Assembly: GCA_045593325.1 (NCBI GenBank)
Contig: JAZNWL010000006.1
Coordinates: forward strand, 1-38,634
Reading direction: 5' to 3'
DNA from: UMGS1484 sp045593325
GTDB taxonomy: Bacteria > Bacillota > Clostridia > Oscillospirales > Acutalibacteraceae
DNA length: 38,634 nt
Shown here: one piece after another, positions 7,753-14,822 of the stretch
Position numbering within the stretch: the stretch's first letter is position 1
How the letters are laid out: every line of letters begins with the position of its first letter
The notes under the pieces: generated by a model
Database searches by the model: none
Told to the model about the DNA's origin: nothing
What the model saw: the letters and a program-made list of their open reading frames with translations, nothing else
Program-made: the position numbers and the translations under genes

Positions 7753-8676
7753 TTATATTTGAGTTTCCAAATATTCTCCTGCAAAATGAGCCGCCGTTGC
7801 TCCGTCGGCGGTGGCGGTTACAATTTGCCGCAAAGGTTTGGTTCGCGCATCCCCTGCGGCAAATACCCCGGGAATGGCGGTTTTGGTGGTTTCGTCGGCG
7901 ATGATATAACCCTGATTGTCTAAGGGGAGAAGGTCTTTGACAAATTCGGTGGCAGGGGCTCTGCCGATGGAAATAAATATGCCATGGCAGGGAAGGGGAT
8001 TGGTTTCCTGGGTTTTCATGTTTTCCACCAAAGCAGAAATGATTTTTCCCTGTTGCACTTCAAAATCGATGACCTTACTGTTCCATACAAAAGTGACGTT
8101 TTCCTTTTGGAACAGGGGGGCATGATAGATTTTTTCGGCACGAAGGGTATCCCGCCGATGTACCAAATATACCTGTTTGCAAAGCCCCGAAAGATACAGG
8201 GCGTCTTGCACGGCGGAGTTGCCGCCGCCCACCACCAGAACGGTTTTGTCTTTGTAAAACCGCCCGTCACAATGAGCGCAGTAGTGGATCCCTCTGCCGG
8301 TATATTCTTCTTCCTTTGCCAGTCCCAAGGGTCGGGGGTTGGCGCCAGTGGCAATGATCACCGTTTTGGCTTGTACCTGCCCTGCAGTGGTTTCCAACAC
8401 TTTGATGGGAGGGGAAAGGTTCAGGTTTGTTACTTCCCCGTAAAGGGTTTCGGCACCGAAACGGGCGGCACTTTGCTCCATTTTCATCCCCAGGGTAAAC
8501 CCGTCAACTCCTTCTTCAAAGCCGGGGTAATTGTCGATTTCTCCGGTCAGGGTCATTTGCCCACCGGGGGACAGTTTTTCCACCACCAGGGTGGAAAGCC
8601 CTGCCCGAGCGGCATATAAAGCGGCGGTGTACCCGGCAGGGCCGCCTCCGATAATTACAGTATCGTAAATGTGCAT
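7753..8676 (-). CDS. trxB: Thioredoxin reductase
   Basis: 307 residues, normal for low-molecular-weight thioredoxin reductase. It passes electrons from NADPH through FAD and a redox disulfide to thioredoxin. Seen: FAD-binding GGGPAGYTAAL near the N-terminus, the active-site CAHC at residues 133-136 (CATC in most homologues; the cysteines are kept), NADPH-binding GGGNSAVQDALYL at about 150, and the FAD-binding GVFAAGDARTKPLRQIVTA near the C-terminus. It lies 28 bases downstream of trxA and its regulator-like neighbour, all on one strand, so it is probably co-transcribed. Ribosome binding site AAGGAGG is about 8 bases before ATG 8676. Confidence 0.97.
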   Translation of the reverse strand: MHIYDTVIIGGGPAGYTAALYAARAGLSTLVVEKLSPGGQMTLTGEIDNYPGFEEGVDGFTLGMKMEQSAARFGAETLYGEVTNLNLSPPIKVLETTAGQVQAKTVIIATGANPRPLGLAKEEEYTGRGIHYCAHCDGRFYKDKTVLVVGGGNSAVQDALYLSGLCKQVYLVHRRDTLRAEKIYHAPLFQKENVTFVWNSKVIDFEVQQGKIISALVENMKTQETNPLPCHGIFISIGRAPATEFVKDLLPLDNQGYIIADETTKTAIPGVFAAGDARTKPLRQIVTATADGATAAHFAGEYLETQI

Positions 8677-8704
8677 GGAATGGTACCTCCTTGGGATGAA
8701 AGGA

Positions 8705-9013
8705 TCAGTCCTCCAACATGGCTAAGATCTGGGCTTTGGGGCGGGCGCCTGCCGATTGGGAAACAATTTCTCCTTGTTTGAGCACCACCATGGTGGGAAT
8801 GGACATGACCCCAAAACGGGCGGCCAACTCTTGTTGTTCATCCACGTCAATTTTCCCAATCACGTATTGGGGGTATTCTTCGGCAATTTCTTCCAAAATG
8901 GGGCCCACCATACGGCAAGGACCGCACCAGGTGGCAAAAAAGTCTAATAAAACGGTTTTTTCAGTGTTTACAATTTCATCAAAATTTTCTTTGGTTACAT
9001 GAATGGTTGACAT
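8705..9013 (-). CDS. trxA: Thioredoxin
   Basis: 102 residues from ATG 9013, chosen over ATG 9025 because the AAAGGA ribosome binding site is only 3 bases from the latter and 11 from the former. The thioredoxin fold is intact: FFATWCGPCRMVGPILEEIA with the redox-active CGPC, then the cis-proline loop SIPTMV and a C-terminal helix. It reduces protein disulfides in the cytoplasm and is itself recycled by the product of trxB immediately downstream. The gene follows a Crp/Fnr regulator by about 50 bases. Confidence 0.97.
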   Translation of the reverse strand: MSTIHVTKENFDEIVNTEKTVLLDFFATWCGPCRMVGPILEEIAEEYPQYVIGKIDVDEQQELAARFGVMSIPTMVVLKQGEIVSQSAGARPKAQILAMLED

Positions 9014-9063
9014 AATATCATACATCCTTTCTTATTTATTAGTATTTGTGGTGTTAGGGTGAT

Positions 9064-9723
9064 TTACAATAGTTGAAACCGATTTTTTTCAAAGGAAATT
9101 AACCCTTCATCCCGCATTTTGGACAGTTCGTTGGACATGGCACTGCGGTCCACCGCCAAAAAATCTGCCAACTGCTGGCGGTTATAGGGGATGGTGAAAT
9201 AACTGCTGTGTTGCCCTTTGGCTTCCTGGGACAGGTAAGACATGAGTTTTTCCCGAATACAGCGGCGGGAAATATGCTCAATTTTCTGCACCAGTTTTTT
9301 ATTTTTGCGGCACAGGGCAAAAAACAGGTTTTGCACCGTCATGGCGTGGAACCGACAGGCATGGGAACAGGTGGTGAGCAGGTGATTGGCATCCATAAAA
9401 ATCACCGTGGCAGGGCTTTCCGCCACCACGTCGAAGGATAACTCTCCGCTCATGGGGGCAAGGTAGGCTTCCCCAAACAGTTCCCCGACCATCACGTTGC
9501 CTAAAATGCTGCGGTTGCCCCAATAGTCTTCCTTTTGCAACAGCAACTGCCCTTCTACCAGCAGGGGCAAAGCAGACAGCCGTTCCCCCTGGCGCAACAC
9601 CGTTTCCCCCTTTTGAAAGGACTTGGCAACGGCTCCCAAACAGGACAGCATGGTGAGGATCTCTTCCTCCCGCACCCCGGAAAACAGTTGGGTTTGTTTT
9701 AAAATTCCCATATATTTCTTCAT
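9064..9723 (-). CDS. Crp/Fnr-family transcriptional regulator
   Basis: 219 residues. Residues of about 10-125 form a cyclic-nucleotide-binding-type beta-roll (LFSGVREEEILTML, KGETVLRQGE, GELFGEAYL), residues 130-150 the long dimerisation helix, and the C-terminus a Crp-type winged helix: IPYNRQQLADFLAVDRSAMS then NELSKMRDEGLI. The canonical cAMP-binding RxS pair is not evident, so the effector is unlikely to be cAMP. Cysteines at the end of the sensor domain (TTCSHACRF, FFALCRK) could bind metal or a cluster, but this is speculative. It is upstream of trxA-trxB and divergent from an iron-sulfur protein, with a TGTTGT-N4-ACAACA palindrome between, a context like clostridial redox or nitrosative-stress regulators (HcpR-like). 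Confidence 0.9.
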   Translation of the reverse strand: MKKYMGILKQTQLFSGVREEEILTMLSCLGAVAKSFQKGETVLRQGERLSALPLLVEGQLLLQKEDYWGNRSILGNVMVGELFGEAYLAPMSGELSFDVVAESPATVIFMDANHLLTTCSHACRFHAMTVQNLFFALCRKNKKLVQKIEHISRRCIREKLMSYLSQEAKGQHSSYFTIPYNRQQLADFLAVDRSAMSNELSKMRDEGLISFEKNRFQLL

Positions 9724-9737
9724 AAAAACTCCGTTTG

Positions 9738-9753
9738 TGTTGTAAAAACAACA
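9738..9753. promoter_or_regulatory. Crp/Fnr-type operator TGTTGT-N4-ACAACA
   Basis: Perfect inverted repeat TGTTGT-AAAA-ACAACA in the 88-bp region between the divergent Crp/Fnr and Fe-S genes. Its N4 spacing fits Fnr-type half-sites. The palindrome is centred at 9745.5, which is -41.5 relative to the start predicted from TATACT (9775-9780), the standard class II activation position. It is also 22 bp before the regulator's own start codon, so autoregulation is likely. Confidence 0.65.
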
Positions 9754-9774
9754 GATTTGTTATGTTTATTATAG

Positions 9775-9780
9775 TATACT
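9775..9780 (+). promoter_or_regulatory. -10 element of Fe-S protein gene (activator-dependent)
   Basis: TATACT (9775-9780) lacks a good -35 hexamer at the expected distance; the palindrome at 9738-9753 occupies that place. An overlapping TATAGT at 9770-9775 is an alternative. Transcription would start near 9787. Confidence 0.5.
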
Positions 9781-9811
9781 ATCCACAGAAAGTCAAGAGA
9801 GGAGAAAAAAT

Positions 9812-10516
9812 ATGATTCGTAAAATTATAAAAATAGATGAAGAAAAATGCAACGGGTGCGGCGCTTGCGCCAAAGCCTGTCACGAAGGTGCCATTGAAAT
9901 GGTGCAGGGCAAAGCCCGACTCACCCGGGAAGATTATTGCGACGGTTTGGGAGACTGCTTGCCTGCTTGCCCCACCGGTGCCATTACCTTTGAACAACGG
10001 GAAGCTCCCGCTTACAACGAAGCGGCGGTGCTGGCGGCAAAAGAGAAAAAAGAAAGAGTTGCTCCCTTGCCTTGCGGTTGCCCGGGCACCAACGTAAAAT
10101 CTTTTGCCCCCAAATCCGCCCCTGTTATGGGGGCGCCCGCCGCGGCAGTCAGTCAGCTGACCCAATGGCCTGTGCAAATAAAATTGGTGCCGGTGAATGC
10201 TCCTTATTTTCAGGGCGCCAACCTGTTGGTGGCGGCAGACTGCTCTGCCTTTGCCTACGGTAATTTCCACCAGGAATTCATCCGCAATCGGGTGACTTTG
10301 ATTGGTTGCCCCAAATTGGATATGGTGGACTACGCTTTGAAACTCACTGAAATCATTAAAAATAACAATATCAAAAGCGTTACCGTGGTGCGGATGGAAG
10401 TGCCCTGTTGCGGGGGCATTGAGCAGGCAGTGAAAACCGCTTTGCAGACCAGCGGGAAATTCATCCCCTGGCAGGTGGTTACCGTCTCCACCGACGGGAG
10501 AATATTGGAAAACTAA
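9812..10516 (+). CDS. 4Fe-4S ferredoxin-domain protein
   Basis: 234 residues. The N-terminal 60 residues are a ferredoxin domain: a complete CxxCxxCxxxC set at Cys13, 16, 19 and 23, and a second motif with Cys43, Cys49 and Cys53-Pro in which the position expected to be the second cysteine is Leu46, so cluster II may be 3Fe-4S or absent. The rest (residues 75-234) has further cysteines (PCGCPG, AADCSAF, LIGCPKLD, VPCCGG), as in a family of clostridial Fe-S proteins found with Crp/Fnr regulators and hybrid-cluster-protein genes. It probably transfers electrons in a redox or nitrosative-stress response; no hcp gene is present here. Ribosome binding site GAGAGGAG is 7 bases upstream. Confidence 0.9.
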   Translation: MIRKIIKIDEEKCNGCGACAKACHEGAIEMVQGKARLTREDYCDGLGDCLPACPTGAITFEQREAPAYNEAAVLAAKEKKERVAPLPCGCPGTNVKSFAPKSAPVMGAPAAAVSQLTQWPVQIKLVPVNAPYFQGANLLVAADCSAFAYGNFHQEFIRNRVTLIGCPKLDMVDYALKLTEIIKNNNIKSVTVVRMEVPCCGGIEQAVKTALQTSGKFIPWQVVTVSTDGRILEN

Positions 10517-10528
10517 AGAGAATATAGC

Positions 10529-10564
10529 AAACCCAGCAGAGGAGCACTCCTCTGCTGGGTTTTA
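10529..10564. terminator. Bidirectional terminator
   Basis: ACCCAGCAGAGGAG / CTCCTCTGCTGGGT stem with TTTT on the plus side, between the Fe-S gene (ends 10516) and the convergent LRR-dockerin gene (ends 10565). Confidence 0.85.
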
Positions 10565-12124
10565 TTAGGCATCTACAGGGAATGTTTCTCGTTTCCCTAC
10601 TGAATATTGTAGGATATACAAGGCATCAGTAGCATTGATCTTGCTGTCACCCGAAACATCCGCAGTAATCTTTTGTTGGTCGGTAAGTTCTTGTTTTCCC
10701 ACGGCGGTTTTTAGTACGGTTAAGGCATCTTTAGCATCTACACTTTTATCTCCATTTACGTCACCGTATAATCTATGGGATTGGGGCGGGAGATTCACGG
10801 CAGTACCGCAGATAGAACAGGTTTGATTTGTGGTGTCGTATACATGGGTTCCCATGATATCGATTGTAGTATTTTCATTTAATGTTGTATGGCAAACGGA
10901 ACACTCTTGATGTTTATAGCCAACTTCACCGCAATTAGGTTGTTTATCGATGATCCATTGGTAATTGTGGGTAATAATTCTTGTTAGTTTGCATACATTA
11001 CACTCTTGGTCACAATCGTTATCGTAGATGTGGTTTCCGGTAGTATCGATTGTGGTATTATTATCTAATGTTACATGACAAACGGAACACTCTTGATGTT
11101 TATAGCCAATCTCACCACAGTTGGGCTCTTGATCAACAATCCATTCATAAGTGTGAGTAACAGATCTTGTGAAATCACATATATTACACATGTTATCGCA
11201 ATCGTTTGTGTAACTATGAGGATACATTTCTTGAGGTTTACGTATCCATTCGCAAGCTTCACATGTTGTGTCACATTCGCCAGAATAAATATGGTTATTT
11301 TCATCACAGGTATTGTAATGCCATTTTGCGGATAATAATACATCGTTTCCTGTTTGAGCTATTTGGATATTTTGCTTATCGCTTTCGGAACCACTATACC
11401 AAATATCGTTTAATGAATAACAGTTTTGGAATGCTCCGTAATCTATTTTTGTAATGTTTTTATATAGTGTTATATTTGTAATGCTTTCACAATTTGCAAA
11501 AGCATATTCTTCAATATTCATAAGATAAACAGGAAGGGTGATTTCCTGAATGGATTTACACCCGTAGAGTGAATATGCAGGGATAGTATTTGCAGATGTA
11601 ATTTTGACTGTCTTTAATGATTCGGGAATGCAATTTTCATTTTCACCATAATAGTCTCCACCGAAAAGATATCCTATATAAGTTTCACGTGTATCGTTGT
11701 ACATGTCTTGATTATAATTTCCAATGTATGGTAAGGATATGGTTATAAGGTTATGGCAATCGATAAATGCGGCTTTTCCCATGTAGGTGACATTTTTTGG
11801 AATGATTAAATCAGTGAGTCCTGTGCATCCGGCAAAGGCAGACGAATATATACTTGTAATATTATCATTTAATACAATGTTTGTTAATTCGGAGCAATGA
11901 GCAAATGCGTCTGTGCCAATAGATTTTATTGGATATCCTTGATACTTGTTTGGGATAATTAACTCCCCTTTCGTATTAGTATTGCAATCTGTAATTTCAT
12001 ATGAATTATTTGTACGCCAAGTAAATTCACACACCTCTTCAATGCTATTTGTTCCAGAAGCACAAATGGGCATATATAAAGGGAGTAAAGCGATAATGAG
12101 GAGTGAGGTAAAAAGTTTTTTCAT
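10565..12124 (-). CDS. Secreted BspA-like LRR protein with C-terminal dockerin
   Basis: 519 residues. A signal peptide (1-24) is followed by BspA-type leucine-rich repeats (about 40-260; e.g. IGTDAFAHCSELTNIVLN, IYSSAFAGCTGLTDLIIP). Residues of about 270-445 are cysteine-rich, with two near-identical 60-62 residue repeats at 309-370 and 371-430 holding CxxxCxxC and QECSVCH pairs, possibly metal-binding. Residues 453-515 are a type I dockerin with two calcium loops (DVNGDKSVDAKDAL and DVSGDSKINATDAL). The dockerin implies docking to a cohesin, such as the cohesin-like protein encoded at 27871. Ligand of the LRR region is unknown. The gene is visibly more AT-rich than its neighbours, suggesting acquisition. 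Ribosome binding site AGGAGG is about 9 bases upstream. Confidence 0.9.
   Translation of the reverse strand: MKKLFTSLLIIALLPLYMPICASGTNSIEEVCEFTWRTNNSYEITDCNTNTKGELIIPNKYQGYPIKSIGTDAFAHCSELTNIVLNDNITSIYSSAFAGCTGLTDLIIPKNVTYMGKAAFIDCHNLITISLPYIGNYNQDMYNDTRETYIGYLFGGDYYGENENCIPESLKTVKITSANTIPAYSLYGCKSIQEITLPVYLMNIEEYAFANCESITNITLYKNITKIDYGAFQNCYSLNDIWYSGSESDKQNIQIAQTGNDVLLSAKWHYNTCDENNHIYSGECDTTCEACEWIRKPQEMYPHSYTNDCDNMCNICDFTRSVTHTYEWIVDQEPNCGEIGYKHQECSVCHVTLDNNTTIDTTGNHIYDNDCDQECNVCKLTRIITHNYQWIIDKQPNCGEVGYKHQECSVCHTTLNENTTIDIMGTHVYDTTNQTCSICGTAVNLPPQSHRLYGDVNGDKSVDAKDALTVLKTAVGKQELTDQQKITADVSGDSKINATDALYILQYSVGKRETFPVDA
10835..11200 (-). repeat. Two tandem ~186-bp Cys-rich coding repeats
   Basis: Within the LRR-dockerin gene, 11200-11015 and 11014-10835 encode consecutive, strongly similar repeats; the block GYKHQECSVCH is identical in both. 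They differ by scattered substitutions, so the duplication is not recent. Confidence 0.8.
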
Positions 12125-12143
12125 ATATATTTCCTCCTAAAAT

Positions 12144-12172
12144 AAAAAGTGCGCCTACCGAAGCAGACGCAC
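12144..12172 (-). terminator. UUCG-capped attenuator before LRR-dockerin gene
   Basis: On the minus strand a 10-bp stem (GTGCGTCTGC / GTAGGCGCAC, all positions paired with two G-U) closes a TTCG tetraloop and is followed by five T, ending 20 bases before the start codon at 12124 and just before the AGGAGG site. It would stop transcription before the gene unless prevented. Confidence 0.7.
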
Positions 12173-12177
12173 AAAAA

Positions 12178-12260
12178 ATGCAAACTCCGATAGTCGCCAA
12201 ACTAACCGAGTGTGAAATGGGGCGTAAACGCACACATTGCATATCAAGGTGGAATTTGCA
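12178..12260 (-). promoter_or_regulatory. Structured leader of LRR-dockerin gene
   Basis: On the minus strand ATGCAAA (12260-12254) can pair with TTTGCAT (12184-12178), extended by TCC/GGA, enclosing GTGTG...CACAC and GCG-TTTA-CGC stems, and runs straight into the UUCG terminator. The arrangement (closed multi-stem domain, then terminator, then ribosome binding site) is like a riboswitch or protein-binding leader, but I do not recognise the class. Confidence 0.35.
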
Positions 12261-12384
12261 TTTTTATCAAATTCAATCCTTGGTATACAAAGCATTATCG
12301 AAAATAAGCGTAATTATTCCTAAAAAAGAAAAAATACACCCAATTTCACACATATTCAGTTAGTTTGGCAATATCAGTTTACCA
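12181..12384. repeat. Long imperfect inverted repeat (MITE-like) in intergenic region
   Basis: The left arm GCCAAACTAAC...TGTGAAAT...GGG (12196-12222) reappears in reverse complement at 12369-12339 as GCCAAACTAAC...TGTGAAAT...GGG with a 4-5 base insertion. Weaker similarity continues outward (AAACT...GATA) and inward (TAT-CAAGG...GGAATTTG). The whole could fold as one long hairpin, as a decayed miniature transposable element would. It covers most of the 331-base gap 12125-12455; the rest is AT-rich without a gene. Confidence 0.5.
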
Positions 12385-12417
12385 TAGTTTTCATAGAAAT
12401 GCAATAGTAGGGGATAA

Positions 12418-12449
12418 AAAAACGGAACGACTGTTAAGCCGTTCCGTTT
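12418..12449 (-). terminator. spoIVB terminator
   Basis: AAACGGAACG...CGTTCCGTTT stem; on the minus strand it is followed by a T-run, 7 bases after the stop codon of spoIVB (12456). Confidence 0.85.
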
Positions 12450-12455
12450 CAAGGG

Positions 12456-13667
12456 TTACGATGCTTTTGGCAAGGAAGTTTCACAAAGGGCATTGGCGGT
12501 TTGCCACATGGTTTCAGCGAAGACGGCGTAGCCTCGGGTGGGGTCATTTACGAATACGTGAGTGACGGCGCCAATGAGTTTGCCTTGTTGCACAATGGGG
12601 GAACCGCTCATGCCTTGAACGATGCCCCCGGTTTGGGCAAGAAGGGCGGGGTCGGTGATTTTTACGATCATATTCTGGCAGGTGCGGTCGCTGACGTTGA
12701 TTTTTTCAACCTGGCAGGTATAAGCAGTCACAGTACCGCTGACGGCGGAATAAAGAAAGGCGTCGCCTTCTTCCACCTCTTGTTTATATCCCAGGGGGAA
12801 GGTTTCCCCTTTTAAGGGGGTGGTCATGGTGCCGAACACCCCGCACTCACAGTTGGAGGCGATGGTTCCCAGGGAGGCATTGGAAATCAGGGTGCCTTTC
12901 AATTCCCCGGCATTGCCTGCGGTGCCTTTGCGGATGCCGTTGATGTGTGCCTGCACAATTTCCCCGGTGGACAGGGGCATTAAGTCCCCGGTGTCGCTGT
13001 CGCACACCCCGTGCCCCAAGCCGGCATACATCCCTGTTTGAGGGTCATAAAAGGTCAGGGTACCCAGCCCCGCGGTGGAATCCCGCACCCAGATCCCAAT
13101 GCGGTAGATTCCTTCGGAAGACAGGACAGGGTGCAAAGTCAGAGTTTTCCCTTGACCTTCCCGTTGTATCGAAAGGGTCAGGGGTTGACCGCTTCCTTGC
13201 GCCACAAAAGATTGCAGTTGACTGTTGGTGGAAACGGGGGTGTTATTCACTGCTAAAATCAAGTCCCCCAACTGCAGTCCGGCGTCTGCCCCGGGACAAC
13301 AGGTGCCCTTGGGGGTATCAACCTTGGCAATGCCCACCACCAGCACTCCTTTTGCCAAAATTTTCACCCCGAAGGGATTTCCGCCCACCACCAATTCAGG
13401 AGGACTTTGGAGTTGCACGTTGGCGGTGGAAATGGGGATGCATCCAAAGAGTTTTACCGTGGCAGAGGGGGAGGAATTGGAACTGTTTTTCAGGGTTGCC
13501 ACCATGGGAAATGGGGAGGAAAAGGAGATGTCTTCCCGGGAGGAAAGATGAAAACTTTGGGGGACGGTGCCCGCCGAAACTGCCGACATGACCAGCAGGG
13601 CAATACACAGGAAAAAGGATAGGGTTGCAAGAATTTTCGGGATTTTTTTTAAAACAATAATGCTCAC
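12456..13667 (-). CDS. spoIVB: Stage IV sporulation protein B (S55 peptidase)
   Basis: 403 residues. In the forespore this serine peptidase is secreted to the intermembrane space and triggers sigma-K activation by cleaving the SpoIVFA/BofA complex. Seen: an N-terminal membrane/signal segment (residues 8-32), a PDZ domain (about 95-180; GVKILAKGVLVVGIAKVDTP, LQLGDLILAVNN), and the S55 peptidase domain with the His motif GLGHGVCDSDTG and the Ser motif VQGMSGSPIVQ, then LIGAVTHVFVNDPTRGYAVF. The start is GTG 13667: AAAGGAG lies 8 bases upstream and no ATG fits. In most sporulating Firmicutes spo0A follows directly; here spo0A is about 5.4 kb away on the other strand. It is divergent from hslO. 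Confidence 0.96.
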   Translation of the reverse strand: MSIIVLKKIPKILATLSFFLCIALLVMSAVSAGTVPQSFHLSSREDISFSSPFPMVATLKNSSNSSPSATVKLFGCIPISTANVQLQSPPELVVGGNPFGVKILAKGVLVVGIAKVDTPKGTCCPGADAGLQLGDLILAVNNTPVSTNSQLQSFVAQGSGQPLTLSIQREGQGKTLTLHPVLSSEGIYRIGIWVRDSTAGLGTLTFYDPQTGMYAGLGHGVCDSDTGDLMPLSTGEIVQAHINGIRKGTAGNAGELKGTLISNASLGTIASNCECGVFGTMTTPLKGETFPLGYKQEVEEGDAFLYSAVSGTVTAYTCQVEKINVSDRTCQNMIVKITDPALLAQTGGIVQGMSGSPIVQQGKLIGAVTHVFVNDPTRGYAVFAETMWQTANALCETSLPKAS

Positions 13668-13734
13668 TCCTTTCTCCTTTACTTTACCCCGGGCGGTTTT
13701 CGTTTTGCCCTGAAAAATGTTACAAATAAGGAAG

Positions 13735-13763
13735 TTGACATTCTCTGTGAGAATGGGTATAAT
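13735..13763 (+). promoter_or_regulatory. Consensus promoter of hslO with palindromic spacer
   Basis: Perfect TTGACA (13735-13740), 17 bp, perfect TATAAT (13758-13763). The spacer holds the palindrome ATTCTC-TGT-GAGAAT (13740-13754), between the two hexamers, where a bound repressor would block RNA polymerase. Transcription should start near 13770, ruling out upstream start codons for hslO. Confidence 0.8.
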
Positions 13764-13797
13764 AACACAGAAGTTATTGAGAACGGATTGGATGATT

Positions 13798-14673
13798 ATG
13801 GAAAAACAATCAAAAATTATTCGGGCAATTTCGGTGGAAGGCAGTGCTTTTATTCATGCCTGCGACGCCACTGCCATTGTTGCCAAGGCGCGGGAAATTC
13901 ATGATACTTCCAAAACCATGACCGCCGCTTTGGGACGGGCGTTGATTGCCTGTTCTTTAATGAGCGCCCAGTTAAAAGGGGAAAAAAACACCCTGACCCT
14001 GCAATTTCAAGGGGACGGTCCTGCCGGCACGGTTTTATGCGTGGGGGACAGTAAAGGCAACGTGAAAGGCTACGCCCAGAACCCCGAAACCGAACTGCCT
14101 CCCAACGATTTGGGAAAACTGGATGTGGGTGGTGCCATTGGTCACGGTACTTTGCACGTGATGAAAGATTTAGGGATGAATGAACCCTATCATGGCATGT
14201 GTCCCATTGTTACCGGGGAAATCGGGGAAGACATTACCGAATATTACGCCACCAGTGAACAGATTCCTTCGGCTTGCGCTTTGGGGGTACGGGTGAATCG
14301 GGATCTCACCGTGAAATCCGCAGGGGGCTTTTTGGTGCAACTGCTTCCGGGGGCGGACCCCAACATCATCACCAAATTGGAAGAAAATTTAAAAAATATC
14401 GGTTCGGTTTCCCAGAAGATTGCCGAAGGTATGACACCCTATCAAATCATTGAACAGGTATTTGCTGATATTCCTTTCGATATTTTGGACGAAAACGATA
14501 TTCAATATTCCTGTGCCTGTTCCAGAGAGAAGTATTCCCGTATTTTGGCAACCCTTAACCAAAAGGATCTGAAAAGCCTGATTGAGGAAAATCAACCTGT
14601 GGAAACGGTTTGTAATTTTTGCGGTGAAAAATACGTTTTCGAAATTGATGAACTGAAAAAATATGTAAAATAA
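13798..14673 (+). CDS. hslO: Redox-regulated chaperone Hsp33
   Basis: 291 residues from ATG 13798. The frame is open upstream to 13717, but those codons lie in the promoter, so translation must begin after about 13770; ATG 13792 is an alternative. Hsp33 is a cytoplasmic holdase switched on by oxidants. The C-terminal redox switch is present: CAC (239-241) and CNFC (272-275), four zinc-binding cysteines spaced CxC-X30-CxxC. The N-terminal domain (GSAFIHACDATAIVAKAREI, DGPAGTVLCVGDSKGNVKGY, GGFLVQLLPGA) is typical. The palindrome within its promoter suggests repression relieved by a signal, perhaps oxidative stress. Confidence 0.96.
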   Translation: MEKQSKIIRAISVEGSAFIHACDATAIVAKAREIHDTSKTMTAALGRALIACSLMSAQLKGEKNTLTLQFQGDGPAGTVLCVGDSKGNVKGYAQNPETELPPNDLGKLDVGGAIGHGTLHVMKDLGMNEPYHGMCPIVTGEIGEDITEYYATSEQIPSACALGVRVNRDLTVKSAGGFLVQLLPGADPNIITKLEENLKNIGSVSQKIAEGMTPYQIIEQVFADIPFDILDENDIQYSCACSREKYSRILATLNQKDLKSLIEENQPVETVCNFCGEKYVFEIDELKKYVK

Positions 14674-14683
14674 AAATTTCAAG

Positions 14684-14728
14684 TAAAACAAAAACAGCTC
14701 CCTTGTGCAATGCAAAGGGAGCTGTTTT
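14684..14728. terminator. Terminator between hslO and rhaA
   Basis: ACAGCTCCCTT / AAGGGAGCTGT stem flanked by A/T runs, usable on both strands. It shares 18 identical bases, GCTCCCTTGTGCAATGCA (14697-14714), with the terminator at 29889-29936. Confidence 0.85.
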
Positions 14729-14780
14729 CATAAAACTAAGATAATTAAAAAACTGTAAATTGAAAATCCGTAAATCTATT

Positions 14781-14821
14781 AGCACATCACTAAAACAAAA
14801 TGATACTTGCGTTCCTGTGCC
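14781..14821 (-). other. 3'-UTR hairpin motif GGCACAGGAACGCAA (copy after rhaA)
   Basis: Starting two bases after the rhaA stop codon on the minus strand: GGCACAGGAACGCAA (14821-14807), then TGTGCT (14786-14781), which can pair with the first six bases to close a 41-nt hairpin. An inner CAA/TTG pairing is possible. Copies with the same layout occur after parC-like and rpsI genes. Confidence 0.5.
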
Positions 14822-14822
14822 A

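Noticed and set aside
12181..12260. c-di-GMP, THF, fluoride or other known riboswitch class
   Set aside because: The conserved cores of those classes are not present; only the general shape is riboswitch-like.
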